A DNA stretch of 40,420 nt, taken from NCBI GenBank assembly GCA_049999765.1, contig JBNGIQ010009446.1, forward strand, positions 69,586-110,005. The letters run 5' to 3'. Numbering within the stretch: position 1 is the first letter of the stretch; every line of letters starts with the position of its first letter. The notes under the pieces were generated by a model. It searched no databases. It was not told where the DNA came from and was given only the letters and a program-made list of their open reading frames with translations. This DNA is from Phaeoceros laevis. Lineage: Eukaryota; Anthocerotophyta; Anthocerotopsida; Notothyladales. This document shows positions 32,001-40,420 of this stretch, one piece after another. A program made the position numbers and the translations under genes.

Positions 32001-34213
32001 CCTGACACCACCGGCACAAATCCAAATTCTACACCGTGGGGCTCCGGATCTGTAAGCCAATATGGAACTCCAGCTCCCAGCCTTGGAATACCGAGCCCAA
32101 TTACATCGACCATGACCGTCCCAAAGTCACTCAAGTTGTCTCCTGGAGGTGGGAGTCCTTCAAGAAGGTCAAATTCATCAATGTTTGTTACACCCTTAGG
32201 CTCCGAATCATCCGAGCCAAACCATGAAGGTAGAAAACCTTCAGCAAAATCTCATCAAGTAGTCACAGGTGATGAGACCGACCACTCCGTCTTCACAGCA
32301 TCCCTCCTGTGCGAAGTGGTCAGAAGTGTTCTTCCGGAGGGGCTATCAGTTATCACAGGGGGTACAGGAGCAGTTATAGTAGGAGCGTTGAATCCACTAT
32401 TTGCCTACTTGATGATCAGGGCCATTGCTAGTTTCTATGGAACCAGCCGACGCGGAACTGCGAAGCAAGCAGATGAGATGAGCCTTGCCATCATGTGCTT
32501 GGGGATTGCCGCGATTGTCGGAAATGCCTTGCAGCATTACCACTTCGGAAGAGCAGGGGAAATCATCAGCCAACGGCTGAAACAAAAGACATTTGAAGGT
32601 GAGGGAGGAACGTCGTTGCATTGTGAACTGAAGGCTGGGCGAATTGGACATGTTGTGACTTGTTGCAATGGTGTCTAGCAGGTGTCCTGAGGAATGAAGT
32701 TGCATGGTTTGATCGGGAGGAGAATGCAAGCTCGATGTTGACAGCCCGAGTTTCGTCCAATGCACTCCTCGTGAGGAACGCAGTGACAGACCGTCTCCCG
32801 TGCTTCGTCCAGTGTCTCACAGCCGTCGCGGTAGCTTTGACTATCAGCTTTATCCTTGAGTGGCGGATGGCTCTAGTATGTGTGGGAACCTTTCCACTTG
32901 TTATGGCGGGAGGATCTATCAAGGTACAAGAGTTTCTGGCCTTGACCTCTGTTGTTGCTTGAGCAGTGGTCTCTCCCTGATCCTGTTTCGGAACATTGCA
33001 GCAAGGGTTCCAGAAGACCGGATTCGCAGGAAATCTGCAGCTATCTTTCGAAAGGGCTAGCGCTGTGGCAGGAGAGGCTGTGAGGAATATCAGGACTGTG
33101 GCTTCGTTTGGTGCTGAAGACAAGATGCTTACGTTGTTCAACTCTCAGCTTGTGCAGCACAAGAAGACCATATTTGTACAATCTCAAAAGGGCGGATTTT
33201 TGTTCGGAGTTTCTCAGTGTGCCATGTTTTCAGCAAACGCTCTAGCGATGTGGTACGCGTCAGTTTTGGTGAAGCAGGGACAAGCTACCTTTGCTGCTGT
33301 CCTGCAAACTTTCCAGGTGCTAGCATGGACAGGATACTTCCTTGCGGAGGGTTTGAGTCTTGTCCCTGACCTTGCGAAGGGATACACAGCTGCCGCATCC
33401 ATGTTCAAAGCTATCCATAGGGTCTCGAGTATTGAACCTGACACAGCCGATGGCAAGATTTTGGAGACGGTGCAGGGGAGAATAGATCTTGTGAAGGTTA
33501 CATTTCATTTTCCATCCAGACCTGATGTCACTGTTCTGCGAGATCTGAATCTTCATATTGCAGCAGGAAGTACACATGCCCTTGTTGGGTCTAGCGGATC
33601 TGGCAAAAGCACCATACTTAGTTTGGTGTTGAGGTTCTATGACCCTTTTGGTGGGGAAGTACTTATTGATGGAGTAAATATCACGACACTCAACCTCCGT
33701 CGGGTGAGGCAGCAAATTGGCTTGGTCCAGCAAGAGCCTGTACTCTTCCGGGGAACCATAAGGATGAACATTCTGTATGGCAATGACAAGGCTTCAGAAG
33801 CAGAGGTTGTGGCTGCAGCAAGACTTGCCAACGCATATGGTTTCATAAGCTCGTTGCCCAAGGGATTTGATACAGAAGTTGGGGAACAAGGAGTGCAACT
33901 ATCTGGTGGGCAAAAGCAACGGGTAGCCATAGCCAGAGCTGCGTTGAAGAACCCGCTGATCATGCTCTTGGATGAGCCAACCAGTGCTCTGGATACCCAG
34001 TCAGAGAAAATTGTCCAAGAGGCGTTAAACAACATCATGCAGGGAAACCGCACTACCATCGTGATTGCTCACCGACTCTCCTTAGTACGGCAAGCAGACA
34101 AAATTACTGTGATGGATCATGGGAAAGTGCTGGAAGAAGGAACACATGATACCCTTGCAAGTGCAGGTGGACTGTACTCCCGCCTATGTAACTTACAGAG
34201 AGTTGCGAAGTGA
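29062..34213 (+). CDS. Full-size ABC transporter, subfamily B, ABCB6/ABCB20-like
   Basis: Eleven exons: 29062-29589, 29726-29780, 29886-30061, 30138-30338, 30421-30680, 30791-31107, 31185-31408, 31502-31860, 31937-32598, 32682-32923 and 33002-34213. All are GT-AG and in phase, giving 1411 aa. Order: polar N-terminus, TMD1, NBD1, a ~120-residue Ser/Pro-rich linker, TMD2, NBD2. NBD1 has Walker [10 protein letters not shown] (491-499), signature LSGGQKQ (595-601) and Walker B ILLLDE (615-620); NBD2 has GSSGSGKST (about 1204-1212), LSGGQKQ (1308-1314) and [11 protein letters not shown] (1329-1339). Length, long linker and TMD2 motifs ([31 protein letters not shown]) match Arabidopsis ABCB6/ABCB20, plasma-membrane proteins tied to auxin export; substrate here is inference. 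The ATG at 29062 is preferred; the frame is open further upstream. The joint at 31860/31937 is the least certain. Confidence 0.9.
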
Positions 34214-34745
34214 CAATTTTTGACCCAATATGAGAACTGAGAACCTTTTCCACAATCCTAGGCATCGTGTGCAAGTCCCAGCAAGGGCTCCACACATCCA
34301 TGTACAGTAAACTCAATTTCATCCTGATCATAGCCTGACGTCAGGTCCCTTTAGGTGGCAGACTTGTTTTGGGGAATCTGTGTACACATTGGATGGAGCA
34401 CTTAGATTCCTACATTCCTTTCCCTCCCTTGCATTCCAAGTAACACCCGAGGTTCTCGGGCTTCTTGTAAACTTCCCGCTAGTGACAGGCTACGAAGCAT
34501 ACAAAGTCTCCTCCCCTACAAAGTCTTAATTCATTTCGTCTCTTCATGCCTCTAGTGGTAACTTCCCACTACGCTAGCTTCTTCTTAAGGAACGACTGCA
34601 GACCGGATTTGCGCAACAAAACACCTGTTCTGCGTATGAATGACTGCAGCCAGTTACCTTGCCATTGAGGAATAACGGTTTTTTCAAACTTGTCAACTGT
34701 TCACCCGCGAATTTGGGCTGGTTACCACCAAACACTGGTCATTCA
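34214..34745. other. Intergenic: ABCB 3' UTR and leader of the secreted-protein gene
   Basis: No additional gene seen. The ORF frame of the next gene is open back to 34659, but the first well-placed ATG followed by a signal peptide is at 34746. Confidence 0.5.
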
Positions 34746-35207
34746 ATGGGTAAACGAGGACACACTCTATCGATATGTTGGTCACTCTTGCTTGTCACCT
34801 TTGCCGGTGAGGTGCATCTCGGAGCGGCACAGGACATCACCAGCAAGAGTTCTCACTGTAATGAGAGAAGAATTTCCGACCTCAACAGCAACTCAGCATT
34901 TAATGCCGCATTGGATCAAGTGGTTAAGGCAATGGTACCGCATGCAACAGACTACCACGTAACTACCACATACAAACACCCACAGGAGCCTTCAAAAGAG
35001 GTGAATTGTTCTGGTGTATGCAAGAACTTTATCGACAGCGAAGCCTGTGGCACGTGCATAGATATAGCTTACAAGCGGCTCCGGTCCTTCTGCTCCGTGG
35101 AGGACTCGAGGTACGAAGGCCCTCTCTGGACTGCTGGTGCACGAATCGAGTTGGAGGACTGCTCTCTCAGAGCCGAATTCTACTGGTTTTGGTTCAACAC
35201 CTGGTAG
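34746..35207 (+). CDS. Small secreted cysteine-rich protein with a Gnk2/DUF26-like domain
   Basis: Single exon, 153 aa. Residues 1 to about 27 form a signal peptide (ICWSLLLVTFAGEVHLG, cleavage probably near AAQ). The rest has seven cysteines (38, 88, 92, 101, 104, 116, 139). The spacing C92-x8-C101-x2-C104, followed by a basic helix (YKRLRSFC) and a closing GARIELEDCSLRAEFYWF, matches the C-x8-C-x2-C signature and terminal strand of the plant-specific DUF26 (Gnk2, stress-antifungal) domain, known from ginkbilobin, plasmodesmata-located proteins and cysteine-rich receptor kinases. There is no membrane helix or kinase after it, so it would be a single-domain apoplastic protein. The first ATG in the frame would be at 34659, but the one at 34746 gives a clean signal peptide. 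Weak similarity by eye; a different cysteine-rich fold is possible. Confidence 0.65.
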   Translation: MGKRGHTLSICWSLLLVTFAGEVHLGAAQDITSKSSHCNERRISDLNSNSAFNAALDQVVKAMVPHATDYHVTTTYKHPQEPSKEVNCSGVCKNFIDSEACGTCIDIAYKRLRSFCSVEDSRYEGPLWTAGARIELEDCSLRAEFYWFWFNTW

Positions 35208-36306
35208 CTCAAGTTAGTCAACACTGGACGCAGCGAAACAGATGGCGAGCTACGTAGAGTAGCTTCGTTAGGAGGATGGATTAATTGACGAGCTTAGGGT
35301 AGACACCGCCAGGAGGTGAGCGTGCCTCGCAACGTCACGAGAATCTTTTCGGGGCATATGCGTCTTCCTCGATCACCGGCCCCACCTACACTTTTTTCTT
35401 CTCGGAAGCTTTCTTCCAGCTTGTTTGCAGTTACCACAGTTACTTGTTTGTATTCTGATGTCACGAAAGAAAAGAACACCATCCTTTTTTACATGTGCAG
35501 AAAAATATAACACCAGTTGGCAAGTTCCAAAGACCTACTGGCCCAACAGGACCAATCCTACATATCCGTGATTCCCGGAACTGTCAGTGGCCCCCCTATC
35601 TCTTTCCTGAGCAAAAACTGCTAAGAACAACCCTCCATGCTGGTTCCAAGCTTTGCTCTTGTAGGCACCCCAGCTTGGCTAGCCTTTCGCTAAGACTCGA
35701 CAGTATGAGGCTCTCACTTAAACATACAATTTTAGGCCGCAGACCGGATGACACAACCATCACCTTTAGAGTCGCTCACCATAGCAAGAACTAGATCCTC
35801 TCCACAAATCTGTAAAGACATGAAGAGAGTGTTAGCAGCCCATAATTCTCAGAACACTTGGACCTTGCACAAAAAGTTTCAGAAAATCTGCTGGCACCAC
35901 AACAGATAATGGAAGAACCAAAATGATCTTTAATATTCCTTGAATCGCTCCTCCGATCTTCTGGAAGTAAGGTCTTACCCTCTGTGTTGTTGGCCTGGAA
36001 AACCCGGTTCTTCATACACCGACCGAACGGGCAATGCCAGAGATTCCTGAGACAGACCGTTGTTCGTTAACCTCTTTCCTTCAAAAACCAGCTCCAGCAG
36101 ACGCAACAAGCACAGTACGGGACAAAAATGTACAAAGGCAGGTCTTTCCTCGGTGACTTACACTTAGTAACGCCTTCTTGAGGGACTGCGTGACCTATGC
36201 GCTCCCTGGCCTCCCTGCCTGGGTGACCTGTTTTCCATAGCACAGGTTAGGGCAACTGGCCAGTAACATCCAGACCGTGTTTGCATCATCTTACTAGCAT
36301 GCTGCA
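35208..36306. other. Intergenic between convergent genes; no gene seen
   Basis: Contains the 3' UTRs of the secreted-protein gene (+) and Y14 (-). ORFs of 62-99 codons at 35294-35794 and 35791-36015 have no known domains and overlap on both strands. Confidence 0.45.
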
Positions 36307-37089
36307 CTAGGAATGAGCCTGACAACGGCACCTTCTCTTAGTGTTGCGACGATTTAAGGGTCCCTGGCTGAAGGCCCAGTTGACAGAGATGATGTGGGAG
36401 AGAAGCTCCTGCCCATTCGAGTTGTCAATGGCAGCCTGTGCTTCTTTCTTTGACTCATACTCAATCAGGGCATAACCCTGCAAAACATAAACCACAAATC
36501 ACAACCTCCCACAAAGGTGTATACTGCAGCACCCTGGGCACTTCCCAAAACCTTGCCAAAGCCACAACATGGTCACTGACCTTCACAAAACCGGTCCTCC
36601 GGTCCAGGTTCAAATGCAAGTTTCTTATGTCCCCATACTCCGCAAACACTTCATGAATGTCATCCTCCTGCGCCTCCTCGTGGACTCCAGTGACCAAAAT
36701 AATCCATCCCTCCACAGCTGTAATCACGAGTCAAGGAGTATTATGCACCAGCTGCATGACAGTCCAGCGGAATGCAAGCCACAAAATGATTCTCCAAGCA
36801 AAAGGTTGGTACATTTCTGAGGGCCGGGGCCTCCCCCAGAATCAAGGGACTCGAAGTCCTTGAGGGCATATCGGCTGGAGCGGTCGACTTCCTCCCGGAA
36901 ACCACGGCCCTTAGTCCTCTTGCTGGAATGCTGGGACGCTCCCACCCCAAAATCTCCACCTCCACCAGTGATAGTGGACCTCAGTTTTGGAGGTGGCGCC
37001 GTGTAAGCCTCTTCCATGGGGATGTCCTCGTCCATCAGATCTTCATCCTCCGGCTCGAAATCGACAGCATCCACATCCGCCATCGCCAT
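36307..37089 (-). CDS. Y14: Exon junction complex core protein Y14 (RBM8A)
   Basis: Three exons, 37089-36813, 36717-36581 and 36477-36307, GT-AG and in phase, encode 194 aa. Y14 pairs with MAGO, and both clamp eIF4A3 on spliced mRNA, marking exon junctions for export, localisation and nonsense-mediated decay. The acidic N-terminus ([16 protein letters not shown]) and the [10 protein letters not shown]-type nuclear signal (here [11 protein letters not shown]) are those of the family. The single RRM has RNP2 (WIILVTGV) and RNP1 (RTGFVKGYALIEY), with [19 protein letters not shown] and NLDRRTG nearly identical to animal and plant Y14. The C-terminus is short and basic ([11 protein letters not shown]) and lacks the long RS tail of animal proteins. 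ATGs at 37089 and 37083 are both possible starts. It is divergent from the adenylate kinase gene. Confidence 0.95.
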
Positions 37090-37539
37090 GCTACCGGTGG
37101 AAAAATCACGCCGCACGCAGCTTCTCCCGCAACGCAAGCAGATGAGTTCGAAGTATCGTTTTAGGGTTTGCTGGTTCCAGTTGAGTCTTGGACGCTGATA
37201 CCGCTGATTCCGTGTCGTAAGACACAGTCAATTAGTCTACTCCCTCCGTGATCGGTGGTCGCTGGTGGGCACCTAGTTAGGAAGTTGCCTTGCCAGGTGG
37301 CGCCTCGAAAAGGAAACTGCAGATTCCGACGTCAAGCCTCCTCGAGCCTTGGCCTCAAACGAAGTGTTGACAAGTCTAGTCTATATATGTGGAGTGGGCA
37401 CCATCGAGGTGCGTGTGGCAGCTCGTTTTACTAGTGTGGTTCTGCGGTTGTCTACTACTTGTCTAGTGTACGTTCGTTCACGCTAAGAGTCTCCGAGACG
37501 CGTTTTCAAGCCTGTTCGAGCGTCAGGCCTCGGCACAAT
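37090..37539. promoter_or_regulatory. Shared divergent promoter region of Y14 and adenylate kinase
   Basis: The two start codons face away from each other, 450 bp apart. A TATATA element at 37382-37388 fits the adenylate kinase transcript, about 150 bp before its ATG. No TATA box is seen on the Y14 side. Housekeeping genes often share such bidirectional promoters. Confidence 0.5.
37382..37388 (+). promoter_or_regulatory. TATA-like element of the adenylate kinase gene
   Basis: TATATAT, preceded by GTCTAG-type sequence and followed by a leader of about 130 bases before the ATG at 37540. Confidence 0.5.
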
Positions 37540-38388
37540 ATGGCGCTGCTGCGATCACTGAGGAGCCTTGTCCGAATTCGTGATGAATCCAGGAGGCGAT
37601 TGGAGCCCAGAATTTGGCGGCCCCTGAAGAATGTGAAAAAGCCGGCGATGGCGACGGAGGCGGACCTGAAGCAGCTGGTGTTTCTGGGATGTCCAGGGTC
37701 AGGCAAGGGCACGTATGCGGCCAGGCTGGGGAATCTCTTGCGGATTCCGCACATTTCCATGGGAGATCTATTGCGGGAGAGCGCAGCGGCCGGGCCGCAC
37801 GCCCAGGCGATGAGGGAGGGCAAGCTCCTCCCGGATGCGGTCATTTTGGAGCACTTGTCAGCCAGGCTGAGGCAGGGCATGGCCGCGGGGGAGGAAGGAT
37901 TCATCCTGGACGGCTTCCCCCGGACGCCGCAGCAGGCGCAGATCCTGGACCAGCTGACACGCATCGACAGAGTGGTGAATCTTCGGATGCGGGAGGATGT
38001 GCTGGTTGCAAAATGCCTGGGGCGGAGGACGTGCAGCCAGTGCCACAAGGGCTTCAATTTGACTGATGTAGATGTGGAGGGCCTGGACGGGGGTCCGCGG
38101 ATCAAGATGCCGCCGGTGCTGCCACCCCCGGGCTGCGAGTCGAAGATGGTGATCCGGGAGGATGACAGGGAGGACGTGGTGAGGAACAGGCTGCGGGTGT
38201 ATCACGAGGAAAGCGAGCCCGTGGAGGATTACTACCGCAGGCAGGGCAAGCTTGTGGAAGTGCACAATGAGAGCAGCATTGGGGACACCTGGAATAGCCT
38301 CCTGAGCGAGCTGAATTTGGAAAAAGGGTACACAGTGGAAGCAGGCACTGGCGCTGGGAGTTGTAGGACCTCCAATGGTGCAGGGTAG
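37540..38388 (+). CDS. Adenylate kinase, organellar (plastid/mitochondrial) type
   Basis: Single exon, 282 aa from the ATG at 37540. The enzyme interconverts AMP + ATP and 2 ADP. Residues 1 to about 45 are Arg/Leu/Ser-rich (ALLRSLRSLVRIRDESRRR), an organelle-targeting presequence. P-loop GCPGSGKGT (50-58); AMP-binding region PHISMGDLLRES; DGFPRT (124-129) in the core; LID with GRRTCSQC (Cys165, Cys168) and YHEESEPVEDYYRRQGKL after it. The long LID with a CxxC pair marks the bacterial/organellar long form. Closest by eye is Arabidopsis ADK/AMK1 (At2g37250), plastidial or mitochondrial. The frame is open upstream to 37459, but that start is a TTG. Ends with a Gly/Ala tail beyond the family end. 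Confidence 0.93.
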   Translation: MALLRSLRSLVRIRDESRRRLEPRIWRPLKNVKKPAMATEADLKQLVFLGCPGSGKGTYAARLGNLLRIPHISMGDLLRESAAAGPHAQAMREGKLLPDAVILEHLSARLRQGMAAGEEGFILDGFPRTPQQAQILDQLTRIDRVVNLRMREDVLVAKCLGRRTCSQCHKGFNLTDVDVEGLDGGPRIKMPPVLPPPGCESKMVIREDDREDVVRNRLRVYHEESEPVEDYYRRQGKLVEVHNESSIGDTWNSLLSELNLEKGYTVEAGTGAGSCRTSNGAG

Positions 38389-38724
38389 CTCAACTGGATG
38401 ATGGCAATGCAATTCTGTGAGGTAACATTATCCACCAACCACTTCAGGCGGCCAATTGATGGAGCTTTTCGAGCATCGGTCAGGAAGAGTGAGAATTTCG
38501 TCCATCTGTGCCGTGCTGGGATCTCAAGGGAAGTGGCTGTGAGCGTGAAGAAGAGTCTGAATTCATCTCCTCGACAACTGTAAATAATGCCCTGCAAACT
38601 CACCTAAAATTATTCTCTCCGGGACAATCCTGGCTGTAACACATTCAAAAGTAATCTGTACCATCATTTTTCATCAAGAAGCTTGAACCTTTGGGTGTCA
38701 ACTTCCTGGAAATGCTGCCTAGAG
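38389..38724. other. Intergenic between convergent adenylate kinase and BTB genes
   Basis: Holds both 3' UTRs. TGTAA, a common green-lineage polyadenylation signal, occurs near 38578 and 38635. The opposing ORF at 38398-38583 has no known domain. Confidence 0.45.
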
Positions 38725-39807
38725 CTATGATATTTCTGTCTTGACACCCCCCCGGGAAGATGGTTCCTTCAACAGACTCCATGCATACAGCTCCTGCAGG
38801 AGCCTGCAAGCCGAATTCAGGTCCCTCGCTTTTAGCTCCTCAAACTCTGGTGAGGAACTCAGGTCTTTCTCCCCAAAAATCGACTGCAGTGCTGCTTTCT
38901 CCATGTGCTTGAAGTCCACGTCCTTCGATGCTAACTCGAACCCACGAAGGGCATTGCCTAGCTTGAGCTGCCCAAGAAATGTAATGTTGAACTCCTCGCA
39001 GAGCATCCTGAGGGTTGGGACCTGGTACTTCTGAGAGGCCCACATCAGCTCCATGGAATGGTTCTTGAGATCTTCCATGCTAACCTCAGCGCTGTAAAGG
39101 AACGAAAGGAACAGCCTAACCGAAGCGGATGAAATGTCCATGCTCATCATCGGGCTCTCTCCTAGGTAGTTCTCGTGTCCCGTTGTCAGCATCTGGTGAA
39201 AGACATCTGACCTGCTTTCCTGAACAATTTCCCACTTCACATGTTCAGCAAAGTTGTGTCACCAATTCTGACCTATATCGACAGCACCTAGTTTCGAGTA
39301 AAAACCACGTAGACTTGTCTCACCACAATCAGGCGGTGAGCTCTGCACACCATTCCGTCCGCCGCAATGATCTTAACATCAGCATCCCCACTGTCGGCGG
39401 GATCATGTGTCCTCCATTTGTTTAAGAAACTTATTTTTTCCTGAAGACCTTTATTCTGCTCCAACAGAAACTCGTTCTTCTTCACTTCCTGTGGGCCATG
39501 TGGTCAGCTGTCACCACTCGCAACATCTGCATCAGCAGTCACATGCAAGGCATCCCCTTTGTGTGAACAGGCAGGGCTTCCATGCTTCTACCTGTATGAG
39601 TCTGGAATCCTCGGAATCTGTGCTATCACAAACGTCCAAGGTTCTGAGCGCATTAGACGGCTCATCCACGCTCGGGCACGTGTCGCCAGTCCGCACCTTC
39701 GCAGAACGCAGCACTTTTCCTTGCTTCCTGCTGCCTCCTGACCTCCTCCTCGTTGAGGAACGAGGCCCGCCACGAGCTGGTCGCCGCCGTGAAGTTTCCT
39801 TAGCCAT
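38725..39807 (-). CDS. BTB/POZ domain protein with an N-terminal coiled coil
   Basis: Three exons, 39807-39592, 39488-39324 and 39219-38725, GT-AG and all phase 0, encode 291 aa. BTB proteins commonly act as substrate adaptors for CUL3 ubiquitin ligases. The N-terminus is basic and Ser/Arg-rich (ETSRRRPARGGPRSSTRRRS), which may be a nuclear signal. A short coiled coil (KKNEFLLEQNKGLQEKISFL) precedes the BTB domain: DADVKIIAADGMVCRAHRLIV, then SRSDVFHQMLTTG, MDISSASVRLFLSFLYSAEV and MELMWASQKYQVPTLRMLCE. Helices resembling the BACK region follow (LGNALRGFELASKDVDFKHMEK). No MATH, ankyrin or NPH3 domain is present, so the partner is unknown. Confidence 0.88.
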
Positions 39808-40420
39808 GATGCTTCCAAATGCAATTGGTGAGCAAGCTGCACAAAAAACCTAGGCACTGCGGAGGGCAGCACAACAGACACAAGCTTAAGTGATGATGCA
39901 TGTCCATCTGCAGCGCACAAACTCAGGCTTGGAGATATTGAAGCAACACAGCAATGTAGAGCTTGCCAGCTCAGGCCAAACGAAACTAATACCACGGCTT
40001 GCTAGACTGAGTGTGATCAAATTGCAGCTGCTCTTGATCATGAGCTGCAACCTTGAGAACAAGGAATAGAGATTTGTTCACATGAAAGACCGAGGGAAGC
40101 CTCCGGGAAAGCACTCTTGAACGTACTCGGGCTTGGCCGAATGAAAGAGGGCCCAAGGTGAACAAACCAGTTGCTCAAGGAAGAAGAGCAGCATTGCCGA
40201 GCGTTGCAAACTCAAGGTAACAGGACACCATTGAACGCATATGGTGTCTCGAATGTTTGCACCAGGTCACCTCCCGTGGCCGTTGACAGAGATTCTTCAG
40301 CAATTGCACACAACCTTCCTCCCCCCCCCCCCCCGGAAAATGTGCCAATTCGAAGGACCGGATGGACGATGAGTTCACGCGGTAACTCCCCTGAGCAGAT
40401 CACCTTGCGTCAACAGGGGA
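39808..40420. other. Upstream region of the BTB gene; C homopolymer
   Basis: No gene seen. A run of 14 C begins at 40321, likely unstable and prone to sequencing error. Minus-strand ORFs at 40175-40403 are created across it and are not trusted. The minus-strand ORF at 39588-39995 overlaps exon 1 of the BTB gene in another frame and is a shadow. Confidence 0.45.

Noticed and set aside
40321-40334. C homopolymer as a functional element
   Set aside because: A 14-base single-nucleotide run is most simply a slippage tract or sequencing artefact.

Overview
The window is nuclear DNA of a photosynthetic streptophyte, either a charophyte-grade green alga or an early-diverging land plant. It carries an LHCB6/CP24 antenna gene, a PLS-class pentatricopeptide repeat (PPR) gene, a plant-type histone H3.3, a RETICULATA-RELATED gene, an ABCB6/ABCB20-type transporter and a possible DUF26 secreted protein. 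Introns are short (roughly 70-140 bases), GT-AG, and nearly every gene model below keeps an exact reading frame across them. Compact genes, plus a Ty3/gypsy-like element with a cytosine-methyltransferase-like domain, would fit a Klebsormidium-like alga. That assignment is inference, not proof.

Layout. 1-4613 (-) is a decayed retroelement: gag with two CCHC zinc knuckles, a repeat-rich spacer, a retropepsin-like protease and the start of a DNMT-like domain running off the left edge. 4614-8270 is gene-poor and repeat-dense: a scaffold gap, nested inverted-repeat elements, a ~100-bp tandem family, a likely tRNA-derived SINE and two unrecognised ORFs. 8455-9363 (+) is LHCB6. 10034-13045 (+) is a PPR gene followed in frame by a ruined DYW domain. 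14078-17509 (-) is a RETICULATA-RELATED 5/6-like gene of eight exons. Two decayed PPR copies lie on the minus strand, at about 18370-20217 and 24560-26250. Between them are histone H3.3 (20722-21388, +) and a Band-7/SPFH protein (22126-24032, -). 26260-29061 has no convincing gene but holds a 350-bp element with perfect 19-bp terminal inverted repeats. 29062-34213 (+) is an 11-exon full-size ABCB transporter. 34746-35207 (+) is a small secreted cysteine-rich protein. 36307-37089 (-) is the exon-junction protein Y14, divergent from an organellar-type adenylate kinase (37540-38388, +). 38725-39807 (-) is a coiled-coil/BTB protein.

The genes are ordinary unlinked nuclear loci, not a pathway. Several products are plastid-targeted or probably so (LHCB6, the RETICULATA-RELATED protein, perhaps the PPR protein and adenylate kinase). 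The unusual biology is in the accessory DNA: the methyltransferase-bearing retroelement, the decaying PPR family around one intact copy, and several non-autonomous inverted-repeat elements.
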